64,000 nt of DNA from Ancylostoma caninum (lineage: Eukaryota > Nematoda > Chromadorea > Rhabditida > Ancylostomatidae). Positions within the stretch are counted from its first letter, which is position 1, and every line of letters starts with the position of its first letter. The stretch covers positions 620,001 through 684,000 of the forward strand of contig JBAJFG010000190.1 of assembly GCA_037903475.1 (NCBI GenBank). The letters run 5' to 3'. The notes below the pieces were generated by a model. The model ran no database searches, was not told the DNA's origin, and was given only the letters and a program-made list of their open reading frames with translations. A program made the position numbers and the translations under genes. Shown here in pieces: positions 1-11,249 of this stretch.

Positions 1-180
1 CTCTGCCCCGTAGGGACGGAAGCGTACGTATTCGACACCAATGCGAAAATGTACATCAGAGCTACAGGACGACCCCTTACATGCGTGGACCACGGGACTG
101 GATCGCCTTGGTATCAGCTACTATCATCGCCTACTCGGAACATAAGGGTGGATCATGTCAGCTGTTTCTCAGAAATTTGA
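1..180 (+). CDS. Terminal-exon-like reading frame, copy C (partial)
   Basis: The window opens inside a 59-codon frame ending at TGA 178-180. It has three cysteines (residues 2, 29 and 55) and a Trp at 37. The same frame is open in the second copy at 12776-12965. Between the two copies I count 14 codons with amino-acid changes and 4 with silent changes, no stop and no frame-breaking indel; the Cys, Trp and the VDHVSCFSE end are kept. I do not recognise the family. It could be the last exon of a secreted protein gene whose upstream exons lie left of the window, or a chance-open piece of a duplicated repeat. Confidence 0.35.
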   Translation, partial: LCPVGTEAYVFDTNAKMYIRATGRPLTCVDHGTGSPWYQLLSSPTRNIRVDHVSCFSEI

Positions 181-405
181 GTGAGAGTTTGTTGTTGTTT
201 TCTTTCTATTTTTGCTGAATCTTTTTATGTTATAGGAATTCTCCTGGGAAACTCAGGCATGATTATGTATACATTAGTGAGAGAATGTAGATTTACTGGT
301 AATTTGTTTTTTTTTTTGAATGTGAGGATTTGATGTATGTGTCAATGAGATATTTTGCCCATTACCACTTCTTTCACAGAATCTTGTCGAGTTTTTTTCT
401 TGTTG

Positions 406-880
406 CAGAGAGGGGCCTCAGTATTTCCATTCGCCAGTTTTTTTCCCCTTGGTATTCTCTACTCAGCTCTTCCTTAAGACATTTCCATATTGTCCAGCCA
501 TCCCTTCTCGAGGTCCTTATTAAAATCCATCAGGTTCGTCCATACGTTCTTCTTACAGGCTCGATACTATCAGGCTTTACATACATCGAAGCTTCAAACC
601 GTCGGAAAGCAGTGAAGTTTAGACTCAACTGACAGAACGTACTCAGACATTCGCAATCTGCAGAATGAGTGGGCACACGACCCACGCCAGCTCACGGCGG
701 GGTGGTTCGGAGTATCAATTCCAATCGCGTGGTATTCCTTGGTCGCGGGTGGATGAATGGTCGACTGCTCACAGTGGCAGCGTAATGAAAACTGCATCTG
801 CAGAACTCTTCGCAAATAAAGCTCGATCTGCTTCCAGCAGTTGCGATGTAGGGTTTTGATGAAGATAAGGATAAAGATAA
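406..880. mobile_element. Insertion of about 475 bp in copy C, GATAA-rich 3' tail
   Basis: This block is absent from the paralogous position in copy A (junction near 13187-13192), so it was inserted in copy C or deleted from A. It ends in a short GATAAGGATAAAGATAA tract, which looks like the simple tail of a retroposed element. I see no terminal inverted repeat, no long target duplication and no recognisable reading frame. Confidence 0.5.
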
Positions 881-1490
881 ATAGGAGCCTCGAGGAAATT
901 CAGATTTTTTACTATGCTTATTCAAAGAAACAGTTTTGCTGTCGTTCCTATGAGGATTTTTGTATAATCTTGAATTTATGGACTCGAGCAGAGCCGTCGC
1001 TGGCCACTTTTGAAAGAAGTCTTCAGCCACGTACAGAAAACTGCAGTCACTGAGCCCCGTTCCTCGGCTCCTCTTTGGACGATATACAATAGAAGGAAGA
1101 GGATAGGTCCAAAATGAGAATGGTGACAACGATGAGGAGACAGAGGTGGTAACTTACTCCTAATCCTTGCAAAAGGATGGGCGCGACGCATTAATCCGTT
1201 GCAAAACCTTTCACTTTCGCAATTTTCTTGAAAATAAAGACACCGAAATTTTTCTGAATAGGTGGATTTTCTTTACTACAGCGAATTGAAAGGTTCATGA
1301 ATTTTCATTATTGTTCTCAATACCTGTCAGAAGCATCACTGCAATTTCAGGCAGACCTCCCTGTACCTAACCGCCTCAATTCAGAATAATAAAAACACTG
1401 CATTTTCCAGTGGTATTTTCAGCAGTGCAAAAAGCTCAATGTTGAAGAGATTACACATATTCATATTCTCCCTAAAATGCACAATTTGGC

Positions 1491-1859
1491 ATGGAAACAA
1501 TCAAAAAAGGATGGAAAAATCCTCATCTCCATACCAACGCTACTGGAGCCAATCATCTGCGTGAAGGCAATCCAAGTAACGACACGAAACTTTCCAAGAC
1601 TCTCCGATGGTTGGAGGCCACCAGCCGCGTTACATCACATTCTGATTACCCGAGCATCCACACATTTCATCGTCACCGTTCTCATTTTTATCCAGTCCTG
1701 CACAATGATTGTAGTTTCTTTTGTATGGCTGAAGACGCAGTGATTCTTACAGCATTTCCTTACGTATAAATCAAATCTCTTCTAGCATTAAGGTATAATA
1801 ATGTCTAAATGTCGCAGAAAACTCCTATGTACATGAAAGGATTAACCGGGAACATTTGA
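1491..1859. other. Block without recognisable gene
   Basis: Unique-looking AT-rich sequence. Two overlapping frames of about 90 codons exist, but they lack any recognisable motif or splice context and I regard them as chance. Confidence 0.5.
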
Positions 1860-2078
1860 AGGCAGTGTCACCTCGTTTTGTGGAGTGTAAATATCAACAG
1901 AGTCGGGACTTTCTCGTTACTCTGGTTCCAATGAAGTACAATAAAACGCATTGAAAAAAGAAGAAAACCCTGTCTTCCGAGAGTGCTAAAGTGCAGTTCA
2001 CGGACCAATTGGGCGGAGCGGTCTCCGAGAGTGCTGGCTGCCCGCCACAGCTGCAGTGTTGGCCTACACCAGGAATGA
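1860..2078 (-). mobile_element. Truncated TTAA-type MITE
   Basis: The left end AGGCAGTGTCACCTCGTTTT follows TTGA, a one-base variant of TTAA. The interior (about 1970-2078, with the GGCGGAGCGGTC and TGGCTGCCCGCCACAG blocks) is the reverse complement of 32380-32460 in the intact element at 32152-32577. The other terminus is missing; homology stops near 2078. Confidence 0.7.
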
Positions 2079-2097
2079 GCTGATACGAGATTTCCAA

Positions 2098-2176
2098 GAC
2101 CCGGATAACGGTGCGGATAACGGATAGGCCAAAAATGACCGTATAACGGACACCGAATAACGGATAACGGATAAGT
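2098..2176. repeat. CGGATAAC short tandem cluster
   Basis: Imperfect reiterations of CGGATAAC and GGATAGGC. A related cluster lies at 3594-3665. Confidence 0.7.
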
Positions 2177-2179
2177 GAT

Positions 2180-3590
2180 CCAGATGGCACAAGACACCAC
2201 ATTCTATTGTGTTGCAAAATCGATTTCGGATTTTCGAATCACGAGCTTCGGAATAATATTTGAAGTGGAGAGTGTTTGCAAAAATTCAATTGTGGAAAGT
2301 TGGGGCGGGAGGATTTTCCGCGAATTATCCTCTGGTGTTGCACAACAGTACAGCACCACTTCGTACTCCAGTCGATGTGGAAGAAGACGCAAGTGAAAGT
2401 GTCAAGACTTTCCTTCGCATACCGTAATCGATGCTCAGTTTCCCCAAATGTAACCCCAAAACCAACCGGTAAGATGTATCTCTGAGAGGAAGAATGGGCC
2501 ATGAAAATATGTCAGCTCAAAACACTTCTGTCACCTTCGCTGGCTCAGAAAAGTGCCATTTTTGACCTAATTAAACCAAATCTTAGCTGGAACATGATGA
2601 CTACGTAATGATGCAAACTGCTACTTAATTGATAGAACAAGTTCAGCATCTGCCGCGGAATGACAATTCAGATCCAACTGTCAAAATCCGACATCGATTT
2701 AGCAACAATCTGATACAACATTAAAAATGCTAAAGATGAGATAGGACATGAATATTGGGGAGGGGAGAGCTGAAGGAGCTCCTTATTTTAACTTTTGTAG
2801 AGTTCACATAATCTTTCTAATACTCACTGACAATTATGAACGCGTTGATTCTCAAATGCTATATTTCACTAAACTAGGCCGGTGGTATAAATGTAATAGG
2901 ACCAGCGTTCACTAACAGTTTAACCTTATGACAGCAATACATAGCGTATATAATACAGTTGTATACAAAATGGCAATAGATCATAGGGAGTGATGACGTG
3001 GTGAGTTCCTTCGGTGTCCTGCGGATGGTAGTGGTCTGGCGAATGCCGTCTGCGCGGTTGGTCCGTCTCGCTCCAGCTTCGTCCCTCGGCCAATTGAATG
3101 GTTGCGCGATCATCGATTTGCCCTGAATGCATCAAGCTATCAAAACATTCCTCGATCGGCATGCAACTTAGAGTTTCTTTGGACTCTCTCACTCTCTCTC
3201 ATGGCAGCCCTGGAATGTGAGCATGGTTCTTGAGCTTACATTTCGATGAATAGCCGATATGAACCTTGCGAGGAAGAGGCACAATAAGCACTGCTCATCG
3301 GTAAGCTGCAGGGTCACAAAAGCTGCAGGGTCTTGCTTCACTTTGTTAGACTACCAGGAGAACATGAGCAAGGTCATTTCTTTTTGGGCAAATACAAGTC
3401 TGTTTTATCTGTCATACGTAATTTTCCCTACCCTGGTACAAGATTGTAAACCACTAATGACTGGGCTAGGTGGAGCAATACTTCTTGGAATGGAAGCTAA
3501 AAAATGCGTTAGATCGACCAATAGTTCTTGCAATGGAGGCTCTCCTCTGTTGAGAATTTGCGAAATAAGGCCACAATTTTCGGTCTCATC
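2180..3590. other. Block without recognisable gene
   Basis: No coding motif, splice-linked exon or terminal repeat recognised. A few frames of 60-90 codons occur on both strands with no family resemblance. Confidence 0.5.
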
Positions 3591-3593
3591 CGC

Positions 3594-3665
3594 CCTATTA
3601 TCCGGCGCTAAAAGCCCGTATATCGGTGCGGATAACTGATAGGCAAAAACTACGGATAACGGCAA
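3594..3665. repeat. Second CGGATAAC cluster
   Basis: Contains TCGGTGCGGATAACTGATAG and a second TACGGATAACGG, matching the order of motifs in the cluster at 2098-2176. Probably two remnants of one dispersed repeat. Confidence 0.6.
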
Positions 3666-3669
3666 AACC

Positions 3670-6245
3670 TGGCTCGCAAACTGTTCCAGAACTTGTCCCG
3701 AAAAATGTTTAAAAAACGGGTTTAAAGCCAGTTCGATAACATTTTATGTACACCGCTGGATTCACCGCATCAAGAAGATTCAGAATCCGCTAAAGCCTAA
3801 AACACAAGGAAGAGGTGCCTTCAACAAATTCTCCTCAGGTTTCTGAGAAGCGGCTGACATGAACCACCCGCCTTTCTAACAAGATCTAAGCTCGTTTTCT
3901 TCGCACGTATGTGGGTCATCTAAGGCTTTGACCGTTCCCTTCGCAACGGCCTTGGCAACGGCCCTACATGACAGAGGAAATTTAATCTGCAAGCAATAAA
4001 AAAATCACTCACTGAAGGCTTGAAAGTCTCTTTGTTAGTGAACTTTGCAAAAAATTATGAAATTTGAGAAAATTACATGCTTTTGCACTGAATGCTTCAC
4101 AACATTAAAGCAAGTTGTTTGTAAAAATTCCCGATTCATTTGCTAGCCGGACTATAGGGATCTCTAAAGACACGGAGTGATAAATGATTGCGAAGCGCAC
4201 AATTTTTGACAAGACGTGGATTTGTGAATTGGTAAACATTCACACATCCGCCACAGCCTTTAGAAAAACATTATTAGGGTAGTAAGAAAAATTTGAGCCG
4301 ATTTCTTGAAAGTTCCGGAACTTTCTATTATTGATCGACGCCCATGATCTACCATGTGATAGATGTAGATCACACTCGAAACTTCTCATTCCTACATTAT
4401 CATCAGCTGCAATGTTATTTTCTTTCTCAAAACAACTTTGCCATTTCTACGAGAGTGATGGCTACCCTACAAGAAACTTTCTATTTTGACAAACTCCAAA
4501 CTTCTACTTGAAAAGCATAGTTACTCTCGTGGATCTTGTCGTGGAAATGGAACGTTTTGAGACAGCACACCACTCTCAAAGGAACGAGAGCTTTAGGCGC
4601 CCCTCATGATTTTCGGACAAAGTCGGTTCAGCAGCTGTTAATGCGGAAGTGATTTAGTCATCCATCCAACGTACGTATGCAGCCAAATGGCTATTTGCGG
4701 TCAAAGGAATATCGCAAACTCGGTCACTGCGGACTGATGCAGTCCGTGGAGGCGCTTAGCTATTCGCATAGTTCTTGCTTCAATGTCTTCCCCACTACAT
4801 CTCAATGTAATAGTTCTCACTTCGATGCTACAGATAGCATTTGCTTGTTTGGCAGTGAACAATGGAGATTCTGAGCCCCCTACAACCAAACCACAAAGTA
4901 TGAGGCTTCCCAGCAGTTCAATTTCATCAGATTTATGCTGTCTGAAGCTTGGTCTGTAATTATGTCCAAGCAAAGTTCCTTTAGCTGTATGTTCCCGGTG
5001 CTCTACTCTCTATGCTCCGAACTGTAATGGATTGACAGGTCGCCACATATGTTTGACGTCTACGCAAGCGCAGGTTCATCGCACGGAGGTCGCAGGGAAG
5101 TGCATGTGAGTATTTTGCCCATATGTTTCCATTGTCTTCAAGCAGAATTACCTCTCCAGATTCAACTATACGTGTCCGGAGCCTACACATGCTAATGCTT
5201 GGGTAGCAGGCCATGGCCCAGGCCCACTTGTAATTACAGGGGAACTCCAATGTAATGCTCCTAACTATGTTTGGAGGAATGCGGACTATGGACCCATCTC
5301 GAAATTTTCCTGCATGTCAGAAGCGCGAACAAGTTGGTGCATTGTTTCTATAGTTTTATTTTCTAAATCCATATGGATTTCAAGTTGGTTATAGATTTGA
5401 GAGCAGACCGTGATAAATCGATACTTGCGATGATATTTACAATGCACTGTAAAGAAAAAACAAGACAGGCTAAACAGCTACGTGTTCCCCTTCCCAACAC
5501 ATGTTCCCGTTCCTGTCGCTGAAGATATCACATGAGTATACTGTCGTGGGACGAGCTGTTGCAATTATGCACCCGCTCTAACTTCCATGATTGAGATATT
5601 ACCGAATTCCAAGCTTTTGTGGACCTGGACCTCATATCGAATGGAGTACCATAACAAGCACACACGAGAGATTCACTAAAGCAGGCTTCTCTTGACTATC
5701 CCTCCAAACAGAAGTCTCGTATTTGTGCTAGTCACCCGCTGCGTTGTCTGGCATTTTGTCACAGCACGTAATTGGCAGATGTGGATTTGCTTTCGCGATT
5801 CGAGCTTCTTCGCATGCCAGTCATAACTCTTTGTGTTCGTTCAACATTTGTGATACTCTGACAATCTCTATCACTCTCGGTATCTACGAAATCGAAAGTT
5901 TCGAAGGGCTTCCTTTTTATGACGGCAAAAGCGTTCTAGAAATGGATATCACCTCACATTCATCATTTCTTTACCATGAATCGTTGATGTGTTTGATGCT
6001 GGAACCACAGGAAATGATATTTTTAAGGATGTGGCGGATGTGTGGACATTTACAAGCCCAAAGATCCATGCCTTGTCAACAATTGTGCGCCTCGTGATCA
6101 TGTGTCACTCTGGGTCATTAAGGATCCTGCAAACAAGAACCAATGCATGTAAGTTCACTCACGCGCAACTTTGACTTCGAGGTTTTTTCATTGAAGTGAC
6201 ACCTACATCTTTTTTCGCTGGGTGACATCTTTTGCCTGTCGCGAA
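3670..6245. other. Block without recognisable gene
   Basis: About 2.6 kb of AT-rich sequence. The longest frame (5744-6097, 117 codons) has no recognisable domain or signal peptide and no paralogue in the window. No mobile-element ends were seen. Confidence 0.5.
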
Positions 6246-6249
6246 ATAC

Positions 6250-6816
6250 ACAATACCGATCATAATTTTTGCGAAAAAACGGGTGGCGACGGATTAATCG
6301 GTAACAAACCGCCGCAGTACTGTAACTCCTTTGAAAATTAAGCTTTTGAGCACATTTTCGGATTCCTCATCGAAATGGGAGTTGAGCATTATCTAAAATT
6401 ACTTGAACTTTGACTTCAGAACATTTGTTTTTTCAAAAATTTGAAAATTTCTCAAAATTTCAGCAATCAGGTCAGAATCTGAAAAAACGTTAAAAACCGA
6501 GGAAATATTTGAGGAAAGAGGCTTCTGAGTACGATCATTGGATTTCGCTCAATTCTCGGATTTTAACATTTTTTCGGATTTTAACCTGCTTGCTGAAATT
6601 TTGAAAAATTTTGAAATTTTTGAAAAAGTAAATGTTTTGAAGTCAAAGTGCAAGTAATTTTGAATACAGTTCGATTCCAATTTCAATGAGGAATCCGAAA
6701 ACGTGCTCAGATTTCGAAAACCTTTATTTTGAAAGGAGTTACAGTACTGCGACGGCTTGTTAGCGATTAATCCGTCACCACCCGTTTTTTTTTGCAAAAA
6801 TTATGGGCGGTATTGT
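6250..6816. mobile_element. Foldback element with about 250-bp inverted arms
   Basis: The left arm (from ACAATACC, through the AAAACGGGTGG block and TACTGTAACTCCTTT, to about 6500) is the reverse complement of the right arm (about 6560 to GGTATTGT at 6816). Only about 60 bp separates the arms. Arms differ by scattered substitutions and small indels, so the element is old. No transposase frame. The target duplication is not clear. A TTCGAATA cluster begins immediately to the right. Confidence 0.85.
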
Positions 6817-6819
6817 ACA

Positions 6820-6966
6820 TTGGTATTCGAATTTTTTTCTTTCGAATATTCGAACACTCGAATAATCGAATATTTTAATTTTTCGAATAACCCGAATAAT
6901 CTAATATTACGACTTTTCAAATTATTCGAATATTCGAATAAAGAAATTTTCGAATTATTCGAATAA
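6820..6966. repeat. TTCGAATA palindrome cluster 1
   Basis: Dense short palindromes (TTCGAATAATCGAA, ATTCGAATAT) starting with TACATTGGTATTCGAA-like sequence. The same entry motif is found inverted at 10356, and a larger cluster is at 9483-9662. Confidence 0.85.
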
Positions 6967-6969
6967 ATG

Positions 6970-8065
6970 AGTGCCATGGTTTCAGAAATAGGTTTGCGAT
7001 GCATTAATTCACGGAAAATGGGTGAAACAGTCTTGTCATGTGGAGGAAATAGAAATACACGTTTTCAAACTAACACTTCTGGTGGTTTACGTAAAAAGCG
7101 ATCTTCTAAAGATATCTAAACTATCAACAAATTCCTGGTTTTCTTGATACGCTGTTCACGGAATGGTTCAAAATGCTTTTTGACCCGTCTTTCAGGACGG
7201 TGTCTCCAACACTCTGCTGAACAATGTTCTTACCCAGTCTTTAGTTTCTGTTCCGTCGTGCTTCTCCTCTGAGGTCATGAAGTAAGACAAGAATGTAAGG
7301 AGGTTACCTTTTGAATGAAGTGACAGAGTTTGTCAGTATGGACAGCGCCAGATTGGTGATAATGTGACCTGTGGCAAACGCAAGAGAACGCCCCCCCCCC
7401 CCCTCGCGAGAAAGGGTCACCGTGTTTTTGAAATCACTTTACAAAATTGATTATTTTTTAAACCATTTAGATAGAGTAATCAATATTATAATTGATATTC
7501 TCAAGTTTTTTTATTCTCCACTCGCGTCCCGAAAGTGGCGGATAGCCCAATTTTCTCCCACCCCAGTCTCGCCCAGTTTCTGCGTCCGCCACTGCTGTTC
7601 ACATAAATATAACTGTAGGTGCGAGCGTAATCAGCAATTACATTCTTTCATTCTCTTTCTCATCTTACTATAGTAGTGATTAATCGGTCTACCAGTGGAA
7701 GGAATTATCTGTAACCAAGTCGAAACAAGCACATCGCACCTATGTTCCCACCGTGTCTTAAGCAAGAAATCAACTTCATTTCTGTCCCCAAGTTCCGTGA
7801 AAGACAAAACTAATATAGTTTAGTCCACGGAGGTTGGTGACCGTTTACTTTTTCGAATTAGTGTGCCTTCACGTAAAATGGCATGGAATTTTCGACTTGT
7901 GATCTTTTTAATTTAGCCAAAGAGTAAGCACGTTATTAAAAGTTTGCAAGTGATAAGGTGAGCAACCTCTTTTGTGTAATTTGAAACAAATCAGGTCCCT
8001 CTTCTCCATAGATCTGATGAATATTGTTCAATTCAAAAAATTTTCATTAAGCAATCAAAGAAAAA
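6970..8065. other. Block without recognisable gene; C homopolymer
   Basis: A run of about 14 C lies near 7390-7403. No exon or repeat terminus recognised elsewhere in the block. Confidence 0.5.
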
Positions 8066-8067
8066 TA

Positions 8068-9344
8068 TTAGGTTGTTGCGAAAATAATTGCCGTTTCACG
8101 GTATGCTTGAAAAAAAACTTTTTTCTTGCCCAATTCAACAAATTCGAGCCAACTTGTGCAAGCTCCTGGTAGTGTGTGTTCTGCTCTTTCAGATGCTTCT
8201 TCAATAATCTGGATAGCTATTCCCTGGACTTTTTTATAGGGTCGCGAAAAATGGTGAGCCGACGCGATTTTCGAGTGATCATGTTGTACGAGTTCAAACT
8301 CAGCCATTCTGCAGCGGGAAGCAGCCCGTAATATAGCGCTTGCTTTTGGCACGGACTGGCCTTCCGAAAGGACAGTGAGATGCTGGTTCGCAAAATTCTC
8401 TTCCGGCGATTTTGATCTCGAAGTTAAACCCGGTCGTGGTCGAAGGATGTTGTTGGACGATCAAGCACTGAGAGCAGCGATGGAAACGGAACCCGATACT
8501 ACTACTCGTACGTTGGCGGCAGGCCTGGGTGTTCACATGCAACAGTTTCAAAACATTTGGCCTCCATTGGCATGGTGAGAAAAATGCAAAAGTGGACACC
8601 CCATAATCCGTCCGATGACCAGCAATCCACCCGCTACGAGATCTGTTCTAACCTCCTCGTTCGCCAGAAAAACGAGCCATTTCTTGACCGTTTAATAACT
8701 GTAGATGAAAATATTATTTAATAATAAGAAACGTGGTTATGTATGGGTAGACAAGTTCTCTACCCCTCCAAGCTCGCCAAAAGCAGATCTTCACCCTAGA
8801 AGGATTATGTTGACAGTTTGGTGGTGTTGTAAGGGTGTTATTCATTATAGCCTTCTGCAACCTGGTCAGGCTGTTACATCAGAGTCTTACTGTTGTGACT
8901 TAGACCTCATGTATGAAAAGTTGCGACAAATGTGGGCGGCAGTGGTAAACAGAGGTGGGCCTCTCCTGCTCCAGGATAACGCTAGGCCTCACACTTCAAA
9001 ACTCACGCGGCAAAAACTGACGCAGCTAGGCATCGAGGTTCTCCCTCACCCACCTTACTCTCCAGACCTCTCCCCTACCGAGTATCACTTTTTCCGGGCT
9101 CTCGAACCAAACCTGCGTCAGCAGCAGTGTCTTGATTTGGAGCATGTTGAAATTGCGTTCCAAGAGTTCCTAAAATCTTGTGATCTGAGTTTCTATTGTA
9201 AAGGTATAAATGAATTACCGGATCGTTGGCAGAGATGTGTAGAATCTGCAGAATTTTACTTGATAAATAAAGTTGAGTTTGAACAAAGTTACAGCATTTT
9301 GAACTGGTCTGTCTATTTCGGCAATTAATTTCGCAACAACCTGA
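8068..9344 (+). mobile_element. Mariner element, cecropia/Hsmar1-like ends ('bandit'-like)
   Basis: The element is 1,277 bp. Its 26-bp inverted ends (8068-8093 and 9319-9344; TTAGGTTGTTGCGAAA start versus TCAGGTTGTTGCGAAA) differ at two positions. A TA lies on each side (8066-8067 and 9345-9346), the expected mariner target duplication. From memory, the ends resemble those of Hsmar1, and size and group fit the hookworm element described as bandit. It encloses a broken transposase. Confidence 0.93.
8251..9328 (+). pseudogene. Mariner transposase, broken
   Basis: Mariner transposases cut and rejoin the element ends. The N-terminal HTH region starts at ATG 8251 and shifts frame near 8300. It continues as a frame with WFAKF, then VKPGRGRR, to a stop at 8576-8578. 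A further frame carries FLDRLITVDEN with the first catalytic Asp, stopping near 8720. The last piece, open to the stop at 9326-9328, has LLQDNARPHTS (second Asp) and HPPYSPDLSPTEYHFF. The position expected to hold the third Asp, 34 residues after the second, is Glu (TEY). At least three frame breaks make this copy inactive. The last 200 codons are uninterrupted. Confidence 0.92.
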
Positions 9345-9482
9345 TAATAAAAGAATAATGACGCATGCTTGTCGTTCGCATTCAGTCGAGATCGCTCAAA
9401 TGCTGAAGATAAATTATGATCTGTAATCCGTGAAAATTGGCAGTTTTATCCTTAAATCGATTATCCAAATCATGGGTGCTCA

Positions 9483-9662
9483 AATCTTCGAATATTCGGA
9501 TAATCGAATATTTCAACTTTTCGAATAATTCGAATACTCGAATAATATAATATTTTAACTTTTCGAATAATTGGAACATTCGAATAATCGAATATTCTAA
9601 CTTTCGAATAATTCGAATACTCGAATAACTGAATATTTTGACTTTTCGAATTATTCGAACCA
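9483..9662. repeat. TTCGAATA palindrome cluster 2
   Basis: About five imperfect units of roughly 35 bp, built from ACTTTTCGAATAATTCGAATACTCGAATAA-type modules. Each unit is itself nearly palindromic. Related to 6820-6966 and 10287-10356. Confidence 0.85.
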
Positions 9663-10084
9663 TGACTTATGATAGAGGGCTTAGTCTGTCACGTGTGTGT
9701 GGGTGTGTGTGAAACGAAACTCCCTAATTGCTCAGTGATAGTGATTGCGGGGTCAACAAGATGATAGAAACGGGTATGGTGAGGTTCAAAGAATGAAGAG
9801 AAGCTCTAAAGGATGGGAAAGTGGAGGGCAGTAAGTGGACCGTGTAGCGGTGGGTGCGCCGATCCCCAAGTAAATCACCTAGATGTACATTGTTTCTTTT
9901 CGTATCCGTGTTCTCTTCCCTTTCCGTTTGTGTCTGAATGAACCACTCCTTCCTTTCCTTTTATATACACCGGTGGACCCTTATCACTTGAATTACCACA
10001 ACAACCAGTTGAGCCTAAATCACTTCAAGATGACATTTGCACTGAATTGGTTGCACTCAATTCTTCACGGCCACTAACTTCGCT
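9663..10084. other. Block without recognisable gene
   Basis: Contains a GTGTGTGGGTGTGTGTG stretch near 9692-9711; otherwise nothing recognised. Confidence 0.5.
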
Positions 10085-10294
10085 CATATGGGAGAGCATA
10101 ATTTCGTTCATATGGGGGAAAGCTACCACCTACGGGGTCAAGGGCTTCTCAGGAGCGCGAGAGAATTGCGTGGAAGGACACAGATTTTATCAGTCCATTT
10201 ACACTTTTGTGTTTGCTTTCAACGTGCAGTATGCGAGCGAAGCGAACATCAATAGAAGTCTGGAAGTATGGCGTTAGCCGGACGGGCAGACTGG
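10085..10294 (+). repeat. Dispersed repeat ending in AGTCTGG..CAGACT hairpin
   Basis: This roughly 200-bp stretch is homologous, in reverse orientation, to 59142-59340. Its right end (10257-10294) can fold: AGTCTGGAAGT..GGCG, then GCCGGACGGGCAGACT. The end alone recurs at 20889-20926. The conserved terminal hairpin suggests a non-autonomous mobile element family. Confidence 0.7.
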
Positions 10295-10356
10295 TATTCG
10301 AATAAAGAAAACTACGAATTATTCGAATAGTTGCTCAAAAATATTCGTTCGAATAC
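10287..10356. repeat. Short TGGTATTCGAA inverted element
   Basis: About 70 bp bounded by TGGTATTCGAA and TTCGAATACCA. The outer right flank (CCAATGTA) is the reverse complement of the sequence entering cluster 1 at 6817. Possibly the smallest unit of the TTCGAATA family. Confidence 0.75.
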
Positions 10357-10379
10357 CAATGTATGCCGCGAAATCCTCT

Positions 10380-10880
10380 TATATAAATCATGGTAGTGCA
10401 ACAAAATTTTCTAGAGCGCAGGCGTAGGGGGAATAGCACGTGATCGCATGATTTAGCCCTGAGGCTCGATTATAGAGTGTGGCTCGCGAGGATGCGCAGC
10501 TGACGGGGCATCCGGCCGATGTTTTGTCATAGGTGCATAGACGTGGTCGAAGTCGGGTGCATTCGGGATTTCGCCAGCAGCTAGCGGTCTCGGGGGTTGC
10601 ACGAGATACGTTCCCCAACCACGGCCAGAACTTGCCGGGCACCGCGAGTCCTCTCGCTCTCTGCGTCTCTGATTACTAACGGGTCACTGTACTGCCTCCA
10701 CCCACCACCCCCTGTCTATGCTCTAGCCCCTCGCGGCCGCCGCAGCGCAGGTGGGGAACGTATCTCATGTAATCGGTCTCGGGCGCTCCAGGCGAGACAG
10801 TGTTTACAACGATTTGACGATGCATAGCAGCAATGTACGGAGCAGAGTAGCCCCTCTGATGGAGCTTAGTCCATAACTGC
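10380..10880. other. GC-rich block with separated inverted repeat
   Basis: More GC-rich than its surroundings. GAGATACGTTCCCCA near 10598-10612 is inverted as TGGGGAACGTATCTC near 10751-10765. No coding similarity recognised. Confidence 0.5.
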
Positions 10881-11245
10881 ACTCAATCTTGAAACGCTGG
10901 ACGTGAATCACTTCGAAAGGATGAGTGGAAGCCGTAGCGATAGGATTCACTCGGTTTCCCTATGTAAGATGTGCTCTTTGCGCTCCTCTCATTGTTGACG
11001 TCCCATGGGGGTTATGCAGGTTGAGGATCTGTTTTAAGAAGGGCAGTATAATCATATACACAGGATGAGCGAACGAAGAACACGTCATTATAAGCTGTTG
11101 TGACATTTTCTAGAACCAGTTGTGCAACCGATCAAACTTTCTAAGTATTTCCTAAGTTTCTTCCATTTTTTTCAAGATATTTACAAAGAGTGCTGGCGCA
11201 CTGATGACGGACTGATGTGCCGGAGCCCCGTAGTTCACAAAAACA
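10881..11245. other. Block without recognisable gene
   Basis: The 5' end of the Helitron-type element at 12455 should lie in or before this block, but I could not find a copy of the 5' end seen at 40104. Confidence 0.4.
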
Positions 11246-11249
11246 TCAG

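Larger units (their letters stand above)
1..1490 (+). repeat. Segmental duplication unit, copy C (left-truncated by window)
   Basis: Bases 1-405 and 881-1490 match 12787-13817 in order and orientation, clearly but imperfectly. Shared landmarks are the Cys-containing frame, the block with GATGTATGTGTCAATGA, the GAGGATTTTTGTATAATC block and the block with AGACCTCCCTGTACCTAACC. A third, more diverged copy of part of it lies at about 19080-19530. Homology to the copy at 12.8 kb stops near 1490, where the two copies diverge abruptly. Confidence 0.8.

Noticed and set aside
3259..3639. 126-codon frame with a hydrophobic stretch
   Set aside because: Runs into the CGGATAAC repeat at its end, which argues against a gene.
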